A DNA stretch of 64,000 bases from Streptomyces bluensis (GTDB lineage Bacteria; Actinomycetota; Actinomycetes; Streptomycetales; Streptomycetaceae), in assembly GCF_014650715.1 (NCBI RefSeq), contig NZ_BMVM01000001.1, positions 434,001-498,000 of the forward strand. The letters run 5' to 3'. Of this stretch, positions 17,048 through 27,113 are shown piece by piece. Made by a program: the position numbers and the translations under genes. A model generated the notes under the pieces. That model ran no database searches. It was not told the origin of the DNA and saw only the letters and a list, made by a program, of their open reading frames with translations. Position 1 is the first letter of the stretch. Each line of letters begins with the position of its first letter.

Positions 17048-17191
17048 GCGTCCGAAGGTAATGCGGCGGGAGGCGGCAGGGTACGGCACGTTCGGCGGTC
17101 CCGCTCGCCCAGAGGCGCGGCGGGACGTGCCCGCTTATCGTGATCGAGGGGGTATCCCCCGGCCCACGGCCGGGCGTCCCTGGAGGCATGC

Positions 17192-18778
17192 ATGCGTTTG
17201 ACGCACAGATGCTGCGCTACCGGAGCCGCGGCCGTGGCACTGGTCCTGCACGGGGCCTGCCTTCCGTCGGTCGCGTCGGTGGCGTCGGTGAAGGCCGACA
17301 AGCCCGACCTGTCCCGTTTCTACAAGCAGCGGATCACATGGTCCACGTGCGAGGGCATGGAGATGCCGAAGGACCTGCGGTGCGGGAAGGTGACCGTTCC
17401 GCTGGACTACGAGCGGCCCGGGGCCGGGACGCTCGAACTGGCGATGGCGCGTTACCAGGCCACGGGCAGGGAGAAACGCGGTTCCGTCCTGCTGAACTTC
17501 GGTGGGCCCGGTGGCGCGGGCGTTCCCGCACTCGCCTACGGCGGCAAGGACTTCATGGGTCTCACGAACGCCTACGACGTGGTGACCTTCGACCCGCGCG
17601 GCGTCGGCCGCTCCTCACCCGTCAGCTGCGGCGAGGGCGCCGACAAGGCCATCGAGGCGGCGAACGAGTCGGACCAGGCGAACAACCCGGGTGCCGCGCT
17701 CAGGCAGTTGAAGCGGGCCGCCGACACGTGCACCAGGCACTCCGGACCTGTGCTGCCGCACATCGGCACGGTCAACGCCGCCAAGGACATGGACGTCATG
17801 CGCGCGGCGCTCGGCGACAAGAAGCTCAACTACCTCGGTTTCTCCTACGGAACCCGGTTGGGCGCCGTGTACGCGGCCCAGTTCCCCGACAAGGTCGGGC
17901 GGATGGCGTTCGACGGCGTGGACACGCTCACGGAACCCCTCGCCGAGCAGGGCATGGTGGGCGCCGAGGGCCAGCAGACCGCGCTGGAGGGCTACCTCGA
18001 CGCCTGCACGAAGCAGTGGACGTGCCCGTTCGGCCAGGACCGGCGCTCGGCCAGGGAGCAGGTCGTCGAACTGGTCGACACGCTCGACGAACGCCCCATG
18101 ACGGCCTTCGGCCACAAGTTCACCGGCCAGGACCTCGCGGGCGCCATCGGGCAGGCGCTGTACACCGAACAGATGTGGCCCGTGCTCACCCAGGCCCTCA
18201 CCGCGCTGATCCAGGACGGCGACCCGCAGGCTCTCATGCAGCTCGCGGGCGGCGGTATCGCGGCACCGGACGGGCCGCGCCCCAGCGAAACCGGAGACGG
18301 TGGACTCGTCAACGCGGAGGACGTCCCGGCCGACAACCTGCCGGCCGCGCTGATGGCGATCAACTGCGCGGACGACCCCGACCGCCCCTCGGCGGCACGC
18401 ATGACCGAGCGCGTCGCCCGGCTGCGTGCCCAGTACGAGGAGGCGTCGCCGGTCTTCGGGCAGTACCGGCTGACCCAGGTGCTGATGTGCTACGGCCGTC
18501 CCAAGGGCACCTCCTACGTCCGTGAGAAGGTGCGGAACGTGGACACGCCGAAGATGCTGCTCGTCGGCACCCGGGGGGACCCGGCGACTCCGTACCGCTG
18601 GACCGTGGAGACCGCCGAGCGGCTCGGTTCCTCGGCCGTCGTCCTCGACAACAAGGGCGAGGGGCACACCGGGTACGGGTCCTCGAAGTGCGTGCACCAG
18701 AAGGTCGACGACTTCCTGATGTACGGATCGCTGCCGGCCGACGGGAGTTCGTGCGGATCGGACGACGACGCCGACTGA
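17192..18778 (+). CDS. Secreted alpha/beta-hydrolase, S33 tripeptidyl-aminopeptidase type
   Basis: A 528-residue secreted hydrolase of the streptomycete tripeptidyl aminopeptidase/SlpD-like family. The first 30 residues are a Sec signal peptide (MRLTHRCCATGAAAVALVL then Ala/Ser). The oxyanion-side motif is LLNFGGPGGAG near residue 105, VVTFDPRGVGRSSP follows, and the nucleophile Ser lies in GFSYGTRLG. The C-terminal TAP-like cap ends with LLVGTRGDPATPYRWTVETA and GEGHTGYG, supplying the Asp and His of the triad. A Cys between signal and domain (GACLP) is not a good lipobox. It probably removes tripeptides from extracellular proteins; the exact substrate is uncertain. Confidence 0.9.
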   Translation: MRLTHRCCATGAAAVALVLHGACLPSVASVASVKADKPDLSRFYKQRITWSTCEGMEMPKDLRCGKVTVPLDYERPGAGTLELAMARYQATGREKRGSVLLNFGGPGGAGVPALAYGGKDFMGLTNAYDVVTFDPRGVGRSSPVSCGEGADKAIEAANESDQANNPGAALRQLKRAADTCTRHSGPVLPHIGTVNAAKDMDVMRAALGDKKLNYLGFSYGTRLGAVYAAQFPDKVGRMAFDGVDTLTEPLAEQGMVGAEGQQTALEGYLDACTKQWTCPFGQDRRSAREQVVELVDTLDERPMTAFGHKFTGQDLAGAIGQALYTEQMWPVLTQALTALIQDGDPQALMQLAGGGIAAPDGPRPSETGDGGLVNAEDVPADNLPAALMAINCADDPDRPSAARMTERVARLRAQYEEASPVFGQYRLTQVLMCYGRPKGTSYVREKVRNVDTPKMLLVGTRGDPATPYRWTVETAERLGSSAVVLDNKGEGHTGYGSSKCVHQKVDDFLMYGSLPADGSSCGSDDDAD

Positions 18779-19038
18779 GAGCGTCCCGTGCCCTGCCCGG
18801 TGAGCGTACGGACGCGCCCACCACAACCTCTCGGGCACCCCGCGTGTCCCACAGGGCAGGCGTCGCGCTCCGGCACGCACCGGGCCCACCGGGACCAGGC
18901 AGGTCGGCCACCCCTCCGGCCGACCTGTCGCTCCGCCGGCCGATCCGGTCCCGCTCAGCCCGCCTTCTGCTTCCACCTTCCGCTTGATCGTCGATTACCC
19001 CAAATGCCCGAGTCGCGAATCAGTCCTATGGTGCTGAT

Positions 19039-20139
19039 ATGGAGCACACCCTCAGTCCCGCGACCCTGACCGAGCTGCGCCGCCCACGGCCGTATCCGGC
19101 GGTGTCCGTACTGACGCCCACGCACCGCCGCGAACCCGACAACGCTCAGGACCCGGTGCGGCTGCGCAACGTGCTGGCCGAGGCCAAGAAGCAGCTGGAG
19201 ACCGATCCGGCGGTCACCAGGGAGCGACGCAACGACGTCGCGGCCCAGCTCGACCAGGCCCTGGCGGAGGTCGACCTGACGCATACCGAGGACGGTCTGG
19301 TGATCTTCGCGGCGCCGGGCGAGCACCAGGTGTGGTCGCTTGCCCGCACGGTGCCCGAGCGCGTGGTGCTCTCGGACACCTTCCTGACCCGCAACCTGGT
19401 GGCCGCACAGTCCGCGGAGCGGCCGTTCTGGGTGCTGTCGGTCTCCGCCGACCGGGCAACCCTGTGGAACGGCGGCGGTGATCATGTGGTGGCGGAGCAC
19501 ACCGGCGGCTTCCCGCTGACCCGGGACCTCGTGGAGAACCCGGACACGGAGCGGCAGGAACGCATCGGTGACGTGCCCAGCACGTTCCGGGACGAAGGGA
19601 CCCGCCACTTCCTGCGCGACGCCGACACGGCGATGGCCGCCGTGCTCCGCGAGAACCCCCGACCGTTGTACGTCACGGGCGAGCAGGCCGCCCTGTCCGC
19701 CCTGGACGAGGTCGGCACGGTCGCCAGGGAGGCCACGCACATCCCGCACGGCGGTCTGGCACACGCGTCGCACGAGGCCGTGTGGCAGGCGGTGCGGCCA
19801 CTGATCGCCGCCGAGGACCGCGAGCACGTCGACTCCGTGACCCGGGAGCTCGAACTGGCCCGTGGCCGCAAGGAGTTCGCCGCCGGGGTCGACGAGGTCT
19901 GGCAGCACGCCGAGGCGGGCCGGGTCCGGCTCCTCGCCGTCGAGGAGAACTACCGCGTGACGGTCCGCGACGACCAGGGGGAGCACCTCGTTCCGGCCGA
20001 GAGCGGCGACCTCGACGCCCGCGAGGACATCGTGGACCAGATCGTCGAACAATGCCTGGAGACCGGGGCGGAGGTCCGCTTCGTACCGGACGGCACGCTC
20101 GGGGACGCCCAGGGGATCGCCGGGGTCCTGCGCTACTGA
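19039..20139 (+). CDS. baeRF3-domain protein (release-factor eRF1-like fold)
   Basis: A 366-residue protein matching the bacterial archaeo-eukaryotic release factor family 3, sometimes misnamed chemotaxis protein. The N-terminus contains PAVSVLTPTHRREPDNAQDP and LRNVLAEAKKQL. The central part is FLTRNLVAAQSAERPFWVLSVSADRATLWNGGGD, and the C-terminal domain contains GAEVRFVPDG--GIAGVLRY, as in eRF1/Pelota-type C-terminal domains. Known family members are predicted to act on ribosomes under stress or in conflict, but biochemical proof is lacking. It precedes a PAS-PP2C phosphatase in the same direction, 291 bases apart. Confidence 0.8.
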   Translation: MEHTLSPATLTELRRPRPYPAVSVLTPTHRREPDNAQDPVRLRNVLAEAKKQLETDPAVTRERRNDVAAQLDQALAEVDLTHTEDGLVIFAAPGEHQVWSLARTVPERVVLSDTFLTRNLVAAQSAERPFWVLSVSADRATLWNGGGDHVVAEHTGGFPLTRDLVENPDTERQERIGDVPSTFRDEGTRHFLRDADTAMAAVLRENPRPLYVTGEQAALSALDEVGTVAREATHIPHGGLAHASHEAVWQAVRPLIAAEDREHVDSVTRELELARGRKEFAAGVDEVWQHAEAGRVRLLAVEENYRVTVRDDQGEHLVPAESGDLDAREDIVDQIVEQCLETGAEVRFVPDGTLGDAQGIAGVLRY

Positions 20140-20430
20140 GCGTCGCCGCCGACCGGAGAGGGGCGGAACAAACAACCGTCGAACACAGGCGCGAGAGCGG
20201 TGGCCGCGCATTCGACAGCCCACCAAGTCACGTACGTCGTCTACGACTTGACCCCGCGCATGCGTACCGCCGTGATGCCACATGACCTCTCCATAAGGAC
20301 TGGGGCATATGCCAGAAGCACCACTGAATCGTGTGTCGCCAAATCCCTTACAGGGCGTGGCAGGCTGTGCAAGAGTCGTAACGGCCCTTCCGTCACTCCT
20401 GGTCGTACCGTCCCCCTCTCGGAGTCCGTC
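20140..20430 (+). other. Gap between baeRF3 and phosphatase genes
   Basis: The 291 bases have lower GC than their surroundings, with CATGACCTCTCCATAAGG near 20280 and other AT-rich stretches, as expected of a promoter. The reading frame of the phosphatase is open through most of it from 20200, but the encoded stretch is low in homology-like features and lacks a ribosome binding site. I see no gene and no clear hairpin here. Confidence 0.4.
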
Positions 20431-21861
20431 ATGCCGCCCCACCTCTCTGCGGATCGCCCGGCCGCCCAGCCCCCCGGGCACGGCACGGTCGAGGCACTCA
20501 TCTCGCAGACGCGACGGCTACGGGGCGACGTGGACGCCGTACGGCGGGACGCACAGGGCGACGGTTCGGACGCCGAGGGACGCTGGCAGCGCGCGCTGTA
20601 CGACCTCGCCCTGCATCAACTCAACGATCTGGACGAGCACTTGGGCCAGTTGCGGGACGGCCCGCCGCCGGTGTCCGCCGAGCCGCCGACGGGATCGCCC
20701 CTGCCGGTCGCGCCCCCCGCGCCCCGGAGCGGCTCACTGCTCAGCCGCGTCGGCAGCGCGCAGTGGAACCTGCTGACGGACGAGGTGAGCTGGTCCGGTG
20801 AGCTGTACGGGATTCTCGGCCGGGACCCTGCCACCGCGCCGCTCACCCTCGACGAACTGCCGTCCCTGGTCCTGGACGAGGACCGGCCCCGGCTGACCTC
20901 GATGGTCACCGACTGCCTCGTCGACGGCAAGCGCATCGACGGGGAGTTCCGGATCGTCCTCCCCGACGGCCAAGCGCGCACCGTGCACATGATGGGCGAA
21001 CCCGTGCTCGACGCCGACGGCAGCACCGCCTCGATGTGGGCCGTGCTGCGGGACGTCAGCGAACTGCGGCGCAGCCGGCGGACGGTGAGCGAGACCCGTG
21101 ACTCGCTGCAACGTCAGCGGCACGTCGCCCAGACCGAGCACCGGCTCGCGGTCGAGTTGCAGGAAGCCGTGCTGCCGCCGTGGCGTGGCTCCCTGCGGCT
21201 CCCGCACCAGGGCCCGCAGACGCTCGACCTGGCCGCCCACTACCTGCCGTCCTCGACCAGTTCCCTGATCGGAGGCGACTGGTACGACGCCCTCGAACTG
21301 CCCGGCGGACAAACCCTGTTGAGCGTCGGCGACCTCACCGGTCACGGTGTCACCGTGACCTCGGGCATGGCGATGCTGATCGGCGCGCTGCGCGGCATGG
21401 CCGTGACGGGCTCCGAACCGAGCCACATCATGACCTGGCTCAACCAGTTACTCGACGCCACCGTCCAGCCGGCCCTCGGCAGCGCCGTCTGCTGCCGCTA
21501 CCGACCGGAGACCCGCACCCTGACCTGGGCACAGGCAGGACACCCCGCCCCGCTGCTGTTCCGCGACGGGACGGGGTGCGCGCTGACAGCCCCTGACGGC
21601 GTGCTGCTGGGGGCGACCTCGGGGGCCGCCTACGGGCAGGCCGATGTGACCCTCGAACAGGGCGACCTCCTGCTCCTTCACACCGACGGACTGGTCCCTC
21701 GGCGAGGGGGCGCGGCGGGTGCCCGGAATCTGCTCCGTCTGGCCCCGCGCTTCGACGGAGCCCGCACGGCCCAGGACTGTGTACGGACGGTGGTCGAGGA
21801 GTTCGGCGGGGCCGAGCGCGAGGACGACGCCTGCGTGCTCGTGGCCAGGGTCGTCTCCTGA
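20431..21861 (+). CDS. PAS-domain PP2C (SpoIIE-type) protein phosphatase
   Basis: A 476-residue cytoplasmic signalling protein. Residues 20-75 form a charged helical segment, 105-210 a PAS domain (WNLLTDEVSWSGELYGILGR, typical of a PAS fold with output linker), and 235-476 the PP2C/SpoIIE catalytic domain. Metal-binding Asp residues are in GGDWYDALEL (281-290) and GDLTGHG (300-306), and the end contains LLLLHTDGLV and EREDDACVLVARV. The ATG at 20431 has GGAG 6 bases upstream. Such proteins usually dephosphorylate anti-sigma-factor antagonists in streptomycetes; no antagonist or anti-sigma gene is adjacent, so its partner is unknown. Confidence 0.9.
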   Translation: MPPHLSADRPAAQPPGHGTVEALISQTRRLRGDVDAVRRDAQGDGSDAEGRWQRALYDLALHQLNDLDEHLGQLRDGPPPVSAEPPTGSPLPVAPPAPRSGSLLSRVGSAQWNLLTDEVSWSGELYGILGRDPATAPLTLDELPSLVLDEDRPRLTSMVTDCLVDGKRIDGEFRIVLPDGQARTVHMMGEPVLDADGSTASMWAVLRDVSELRRSRRTVSETRDSLQRQRHVAQTEHRLAVELQEAVLPPWRGSLRLPHQGPQTLDLAAHYLPSSTSSLIGGDWYDALELPGGQTLLSVGDLTGHGVTVTSGMAMLIGALRGMAVTGSEPSHIMTWLNQLLDATVQPALGSAVCCRYRPETRTLTWAQAGHPAPLLFRDGTGCALTAPDGVLLGATSGAAYGQADVTLEQGDLLLLHTDGLVPRRGGAAGARNLLRLAPRFDGARTAQDCVRTVVEEFGGAEREDDACVLVARVVS

Positions 21862-21948
21862 CAACCGCCTTGCTTCGGCAGCCCAAAAGTGCGGGCCACT
21901 GGTTCTGGCCGGCTTTCGCCCTGACTGCTACGACGGCACGGGCCCTCC

Positions 21949-23448
21949 CTACGCCCGAGCGCTGTTGCCACCCGCGGACTTCAACGAGTCCCTGGGCAGC
22001 GCCAGCTTGATCTCCTCACGCAGGTCCTGGATCTTCGGATAGCTGGAGTAATGCCCGGTGAGCCGGTACATCTCGCGCAGCCGGTCCCAGGTGCGGTGGG
22101 AGGAGTTCGTCCCCATCGACGTCAGGGCCAGACGTGCGTAGGTGTCCGCCTGTTCGGGGTCGTCGGCGATGAAGCAGGCCGACGCCAGCGAGATGTGGTC
22201 GAAGATCTTCGACCGGTCCCGGCCCGCCTCACGCAGTTCGAGCGCCTGCTTGGCGTGGCGCTGTGCGATGACCGCCGCGGCCGGGTCGTGCTCGGCGAGG
22301 GTGCGGTACGCGAGGGCCTGCATGCCGTGCAGATCCGCCTCGTCGAACATCTGCATCCAACTCGGCGGCGGTACGTCCCCCTTGTCGGAGACGAACAGTT
22401 CCTCCGCCTCACCCAGGGTGCGCCGCATGGCCTGGCCCTTGCCCAGGGACGCCTGTGCCCAGGCCTCGATGGTGCAGAGCATGGCCTTGGTGCGCGGCAG
22501 CACCTCGTCTCCGGAGCCGGACTTGGCGAGCTTCATGAGGTCGAGTGCGTCGTCGGGCCGGCCCAGATGCACCATCTGGCGGGCCGCCCGGGAGAGCGCC
22601 TCGCCGGCACGGGGCCGGTCACCGCCTTCTCTGGCCGCGTGAGCGGCGATGACGAAGTACTTCTGGGCCGTGGGTTCCAGACCGATGTCGTGGGACATCC
22701 AGCCCGCGAGGACGGCGAGGTTGGCGGCGACGCCCCACAGGCGCCGCTGGAGAGGTTCGGGGTGGCGGTAGGAGAGCATGCCTCCCACCTCGTTGAGCTG
22801 TCCCACGACAGCCTTGCGCTGCAGCCCGCCGCCGCGGGCCGCGTCCCAGGCCCGGAACACCTCGACCGAGCGCTCCAGTTCCTCGATCTCCTGCCACCCG
22901 ATGGGTGCGGCCTCGTACCGGTCGAACCCGGCGGGGTCGGCCTGCAGAGGATGGTCGGTTCGGGGAGCGTCGGCCGCGAGGGCCGGATCGGTGTGGAGCC
23001 ACTCGTGCATGGCGCTGTTGAGTGCGGATCCCGCGGCGAGCGCGGCACCCGCGCCCACCAAACCGCGTCGGTTGAGCATGAGGTCCATTCCCGTGAATTC
23101 GGTGAGGACCGCGGCGGTCCGTTCGGGCGCCCACGGCACTCCGTCGGGATGGTCCACACTCCCGTCGCCCTGCCGTTTTCCCGCACGCCCGTGCCGGACC
23201 AGACCGAGGTCCTCGATGGTCACGACACGGCCGAGACGCTCGGTGAACAGGGCCGCCAGCACCCGCGGCACCGGATCGCGCGGGATCTCTCCCATGTCGA
23301 TCCACCGCCGCACCCGCGAGGTGTCGGTCGCCAGCTGGGGGTGGCCCATGGCCGCCGCCTGCCGGTTGACCAGCCTCGCGAGCTCGCCCTTCGACCAGCC
23401 GGCCAGGCCGAACAGGTCCGCCAGGCGGGTGTTGGGTTGTCCGCTCAC
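21949..23448 (-). CDS. NsdA/NsdB-like regulator of development and antibiotic production
   Basis: A 499-residue protein strongly resembling streptomycete NsdA, a negative regulator of sporulation and antibiotic synthesis. The N-terminal helix-turn-helix region contains RLADLFGLAGWSKGELARL and RVRRWIDMGEIPRDPVPRVL. Residues from about 170 on are helical TPR-like repeats ending near LREMYRLTGHYSSYPKIQDL. Mid-protein NRRGLVGAGAALAAGSAL looks like a twin-arginine signal but is internal. The GTG at 23446-23448 was chosen because GGGGGC precedes it and the product then begins with the conserved region. It diverges from the kinase gene at 23682. A paralogue rather than nsdA itself remains possible. 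Confidence 0.85.
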   Translation of the reverse strand: MSGQPNTRLADLFGLAGWSKGELARLVNRQAAAMGHPQLATDTSRVRRWIDMGEIPRDPVPRVLAALFTERLGRVVTIEDLGLVRHGRAGKRQGDGSVDHPDGVPWAPERTAAVLTEFTGMDLMLNRRGLVGAGAALAAGSALNSAMHEWLHTDPALAADAPRTDHPLQADPAGFDRYEAAPIGWQEIEELERSVEVFRAWDAARGGGLQRKAVVGQLNEVGGMLSYRHPEPLQRRLWGVAANLAVLAGWMSHDIGLEPTAQKYFVIAAHAAREGGDRPRAGEALSRAARQMVHLGRPDDALDLMKLAKSGSGDEVLPRTKAMLCTIEAWAQASLGKGQAMRRTLGEAEELFVSDKGDVPPPSWMQMFDEADLHGMQALAYRTLAEHDPAAAVIAQRHAKQALELREAGRDRSKIFDHISLASACFIADDPEQADTYARLALTSMGTNSSHRTWDRLREMYRLTGHYSSYPKIQDLREEIKLALPRDSLKSAGGNSARA

Positions 23449-23681
23449 ATCAAGCCCCCAGGATCTCGGCTGAGTTGACAGTAGCCCCCTGTCAGTTGCA
23501 CCGGGACTATTCGCCAGGGTTCGCCAGGGTGCGCCAGATGGTGTGCCACGGGACACCTGGTGTCGGGTAGGAACGCGCCACCCCGACCCGGTAGCCGTCG
23601 GAGCACTCCCCAGGGTGCACCCGGGCTGCCGGGCCGGGCAGCGCGACGAACTCTCAGGCACACGAAGGGATCTGTCTCCCC
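23449..23681. promoter_or_regulatory. Divergent promoter of NsdA-like and kinase genes
   Basis: It contains an inverted repeat TGACAG (23476-23481) and CTGTCA (23489-23494) around seven bases, then two exact tandem copies of TCGCCAGGGT (23511-23530) with a third degenerate copy. The inverted repeat lies 28 bases upstream of the NsdA-like GTG and could be an autoregulatory site; that is inference. Confidence 0.55.
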
Positions 23682-24821
23682 ATGTACGCAGCATCGTCCT
23701 CCGTGTCCGCCCCGTCCCGGTCGCTGCGTCCTCCCCGTCCGGGGGGCAGCGGCCCCTACCTCGACCCCGGGCGCCCGGCGGCTCCCGTACTCGGTGCCGG
23801 CAGGACGCGGCGGGCCGGGCTCGGCACCCCACCGCTCAGCGGGAGACTCGACTTGTCCGGCCCTCAGGGCGCGCAGCTGCGCGCGGTGATCGCCTCGGTG
23901 CACCGCATCTGTCCGGAGTTCACGCCGGTTCAGGTGCTGCGCCGCAGCGGGCGCTCCGTGCTCCTCGTCGGCGCGACGGGGCGCAGCACGGCCGTCGCGA
24001 AGGTCTTACTGGACCACTCCCCCATGTGGACCGAGCGCATCCGGCACGAGATAGCCGCATACCGGTCGTTCGTGCGGCACCGGCCGCCGGTGCGGGTGCC
24101 GCGGCTGATCGCGGCGGACCCGGACAACTGCACGCTGGTGGTCGAGCGGATGCCGGGCCGGGCGGCCGCGCTGCAGCGGCATCCCACGGAGGCGCCGCCG
24201 CGTGCGGACATCCGGGCGGTGCTGGGCGCGATCTGCAGGCTCAACGCGTGGCGGCCGCCGGCGGGCACGTTCGAGGCGCCGCTGGACTACGCGGAGCGGA
24301 TCTCGCGCTTTCATGAGCTGGGTCTGCTCACCGACCGGGACATGGGCGATCTGCAGAAGCTGCTGCACGGCCTGGCGCACACGGCGAGCCGACAGGGCCT
24401 GGGCCAGTTCTGCCACGGCGACGCCCTCCTGTCGAACATCCTGCTCTCACCGCCTGGTCCGGTGCTGGTGGACTGGGAGCACGCGGGCTGGTATCTGCCG
24501 GGCTACGACCTGGCGACGTTGTGGGCGGTGCTCGGGGACGCTCCGGTCGCACGCCGTCAGATCAGTCAGATGGCGCAGTCCGCCGGCCCGGCCTCACGCG
24601 ACGCGTTCCTGGTGAACCTGATGCTCGTGCTCACCCGTGAGATCCGTACCTACGAGACGGCCGTGCAGCGTTCGATGCACGACACGACCCCGGCCGCACC
24701 GGGACAGGCCCCTGCGGGCACTGTGCCGTCCGGCGAGGAACAGCGGCTGCTGCTGAGGCGGCTGCACGACGACTGCCAGCTCGCCCGCAGGGCAGTCCGA
24801 GCGGCGGTCGGCACTCGCTGA
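23682..24821 (+). CDS. Aminoglycoside phosphotransferase-fold (APH) kinase
   Basis: A 379-residue protein with the APH/choline-kinase catalytic core. A 60-residue Pro/Arg-rich N-terminal extension precedes the lobe containing [11 protein letters not shown], where Lys is the likely ATP-binding residue. The Brenner catalytic motif is [12 protein letters not shown] and the metal-binding motif is [10 protein letters not shown]. It is not close to a known antibiotic kinase, so a small-molecule kinase or regulatory role is more likely than resistance. It is divergently transcribed from the NsdA-like gene. A strong stem-loop follows at 24833. Confidence 0.82.
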   Translation: MYAASSSVSAPSRSLRPPRPGGSGPYLDPGRPAAPVLGAGRTRRAGLGTPPLSGRLDLSGPQGAQLRAVIASVHRICPEFTPVQVLRRSGRSVLLVGATGRSTAVAKVLLDHSPMWTERIRHEIAAYRSFVRHRPPVRVPRLIAADPDNCTLVVERMPGRAAALQRHPTEAPPRADIRAVLGAICRLNAWRPPAGTFEAPLDYAERISRFHELGLLTDRDMGDLQKLLHGLAHTASRQGLGQFCHGDALLSNILLSPPGPVLVDWEHAGWYLPGYDLATLWAVLGDAPVARRQISQMAQSAGPASRDAFLVNLMLVLTREIRTYETAVQRSMHDTTPAAPGQAPAGTVPSGEEQRLLLRRLHDDCQLARRAVRAAVGTR

Positions 24822-24832
24822 CGGGGGATGTC

Positions 24833-24871
24833 GGTCCGCGGTGCGCCCAGGAGGGTGGCGCGCCGCGGACC
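24833..24871 (+). terminator. Hairpin terminator after APH-like gene
   Basis: GGTCCGCGG at 24833-24841 pairs perfectly with CCGCGGACC at 24863-24871, and GCGC within the loop extends the helix. It begins 11 bases after the stop codon. Confidence 0.7.
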
Positions 24872-25082
24872 TTCGTCATGTCCGGGACGCGCCATCCGAT
24901 GGGGCCATCCCACTGACGCCCCGCAGGCCCGAGGGCGGCGCCACGACATCGCTGGCACCTCCGACCGACAGGGGGAATCACCGTTTCCTGGGCATGATTG
25001 ACGGATCATCGGCCAGCCGGTACCACTGACCCACGCTCGGCACCGCACGCCCCGTCATGCTCAACCGTCCCAGGAGGCTGCA

Positions 25083-27062
25083 TTGCGAGGAACCCTCACC
25101 GACCGCACGCCCGCCGCCCGGCGCAGACGCGTCCAGCGGACGGCGCTCTCCGCCGCCTCGGCGGCGCTGCTGCTGCCCCTGCTCGGCGCTGCCCCGTCCG
25201 ACAGCGCGGAGCAGTCCTCCGTCGCCCGGCTGCAGCGGGCCTTCGCGTCCGCGGCCGCGGAGTACGACGTCCCGCAGAGCGTGCTGCTCGGCGTGTCGTA
25301 TCTCCAGTCCCGCTGGGACGCGCACGGCGGGGCGCCCAGCGTCTCGGGCGGCTACGGGCCGATGCACCTCACCGACGCCCGGACGGCCCTCGCGGAGGCC
25401 GCCCACCACAGCGAGGGAACGGAGGACGCCCGCGGCGACGGCTCCCGTGCGGCGCCGCCACGCGAGGCCGGTCTCCCGAAGGGGTCCGCGCTTCCGGCCC
25501 GCCTGCGGACGCTGCCACGGGCGGCCGAGCTGACCGGCCTCCCGGCCGAGAAGCTGCGCACCGACGCGGCGGCCAACGTGGCGGGCGGCGCCGCGCTCCT
25601 CGCCGCCGCGCAGCGCGACCTCGGCGAGCCACTCAGCGACGACCCGGCCGACTGGTACGGGGCGGTCGCGAGGTTCTCCGGCGCGGACGACAACGCGACG
25701 GCCGCGGCGTACGCGAACGACGTCTTCGAGGTGATCCGTGGTGGCGAGCAGCGCACCACGGACGCCGGCCAGCGGGTGGCACTCGCCGCCGAGCCCGGTG
25801 TGAGCCCCGGTACCGGGCAACTGGAGCAGGCCGGGCTGCGCACCGCGTCCGCCGCCGGCACGGAATGTCCGGGGACCGTGGGCTGTGAGTGGATCCCGGC
25901 GCCGTACGAGGAGTTCGGCGACGGGGACTACGGCAACCACGACCTGGCCGACCGCCCCGCGTCGCAGAGCATCAAGTACATCGTCATCCACGACACCGAG
26001 GCCACCTGGGACACCACGCTCAAGCTGGTCCAGGACCCGACCTACGTCTCGTGGCACTACTCCCTGCGCTCGACCGACGGTCACATCGCCCAGCATGTGA
26101 AGACGAAGGACGTGGCCTGGCACGCGGGCAACTGGTACCTCAACGCCAAGTCGATCGGTCTGGAGCACGAGGGCTTCCTCGCCTCGCCCGACGCCTGGTA
26201 CACGGAGGCGATGTACCGGACGTCGGCGCGCCTGGTGACGTACCTCGCGGAGAAGTACCGCATTCCGCTGGACCGCCAGCACATCCTCGGTCACGACACC
26301 GTGCCCGGCCCGACCAGCGGGACGATCCCGGGCATGCACACGGACCCGGGCCCGTACTGGGACTGGCGGCACTACTTCACTCTGCTGGGCCGGCCCTTCA
26401 AGCCCACGGCGGACACGAACAGCGGCGTGGTGACGATCGCCCCCGACTTCGCGAAGAACCGGCCGGCGTTCACGGGCTGCGTCAAGTCGGGTGAGCCGTG
26501 CGCCGCCCACGGCTCCAGCGCCGTACGCCTCCACACGCAGCCCGCCGAGAGCGCTCCCCTGGTCCAGGACATCGGTCTGCGGCCCGACGGCAGTGCCTCG
26601 ACCATCGACGTGAACGACATCGGTTCGCGCGTCTCCACCGGCCAGCAGTACGCCGTGGCGGGCCGCGAGGGTGACTGGACGGCGATCTGGTACCTGGGCC
26701 AGAAGGCCTGGTTCAGGAACCCGAAGGCGCAGCCGACGGCCGTCAGTGCCTCCGGTACGGTCGTGACGCCGAGGAAGGGCCTTACCGAGATCCCGGTGTA
26801 CGGCCGCGCGTACCCGGAGGCGGCGGCCTATCCGGACGGTGTTCCGGTCCAGTCGGTGTCGCCGCTGCCGTACAAGCTGCGGCAGGGACAGCGGTATGTG
26901 GCCGGAGACAAGCTGCCCGGCGAGTACTTCTACTCGCCGACCTTCGACACGGCTCCGCACCGGGTCGTGGTCGGCAAGGACCAGTACGTCGAGATCCAGT
27001 TCGGCCACAGGGTGGCGTACGTACGGGCCGCTGACGTGCTGGTGTTGCCGGCGGGCGCCTGA
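25083..27062 (+). CDS. Secreted N-acetylmuramoyl-L-alanine amidase
   Basis: A 659-residue cell wall hydrolase. The start is TTG at 25083 with AGGAGG five bases upstream. A basic region ([19 protein letters not shown]) and hydrophobic core form the signal peptide. Residues about 45-230 look like a helical lysozyme/SLT-like domain ([19 protein letters not shown]). The Amidase_2 domain follows, with [41 protein letters not shown] and [11 protein letters not shown] providing the zinc-binding His residues. The C-terminus (about 460-659) has SH3-like repeats probably used for wall binding. It would cleave the amide between muramic acid and the stem peptide. It is convergent with the GH95 gene. Confidence 0.92.
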   Translation: MRGTLTDRTPAARRRRVQRTALSAASAALLLPLLGAAPSDSAEQSSVARLQRAFASAAAEYDVPQSVLLGVSYLQSRWDAHGGAPSVSGGYGPMHLTDARTALAEAAHHSEGTEDARGDGSRAAPPREAGLPKGSALPARLRTLPRAAELTGLPAEKLRTDAAANVAGGAALLAAAQRDLGEPLSDDPADWYGAVARFSGADDNATAAAYANDVFEVIRGGEQRTTDAGQRVALAAEPGVSPGTGQLEQAGLRTASAAGTECPGTVGCEWIPAPYEEFGDGDYGNHDLADRPASQSIKYIVIHDTEATWDTTLKLVQDPTYVSWHYSLRSTDGHIAQHVKTKDVAWHAGNWYLNAKSIGLEHEGFLASPDAWYTEAMYRTSARLVTYLAEKYRIPLDRQHILGHDTVPGPTSGTIPGMHTDPGPYWDWRHYFTLLGRPFKPTADTNSGVVTIAPDFAKNRPAFTGCVKSGEPCAAHGSSAVRLHTQPAESAPLVQDIGLRPDGSASTIDVNDIGSRVSTGQQYAVAGREGDWTAIWYLGQKAWFRNPKAQPTAVSASGTVVTPRKGLTEIPVYGRAYPEAAAYPDGVPVQSVSPLPYKLRQGQRYVAGDKLPGEYFYSPTFDTAPHRVVVGKDQYVEIQFGHRVAYVRAADVLVLPAGA

Positions 27063-27075
27063 GGCGAGCGGGTGT

Positions 27076-27107
27076 GCCGGGGTCCGGGCGCGGGCCTGGG
27101 CCCCGGC
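27076..27107. terminator. Bidirectional hairpin between amidase and GH95 genes
   Basis: GCCGGGG at 27076-27082 pairs with CCCCGGC at 27101-27107, with further GC-rich pairing inside. It lies in the 51-base gap between two convergent stop codons. Confidence 0.6.
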
Positions 27108-27113
27108 GCCGTC

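Noticed and set aside
19039..20139. Annotation of the 366-residue protein as a chemotaxis protein.
   Set aside because: No receptor or Che domain is present; the pattern fits baeRF3.
20200..20430. An N-terminal extension of the PAS-PP2C phosphatase from an ATG-like start at 20200.
   Set aside because: It has no ribosome binding site and no conserved look; the ATG at 20431 has GGAG six bases upstream.
21949..23832. A 627-residue version of the NsdA-like protein, 128 residues longer at the N-terminus.
   Set aside because: The extension is Arg/Pro-rich, contains no domain and runs over the divergent promoter and the 5' end of the kinase gene.
23682..24821. An aminoglycoside resistance gene.
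   Set aside because: Only the APH fold motifs are present; it lacks similarity to known resistance kinases that I can see and is paired with a regulator.
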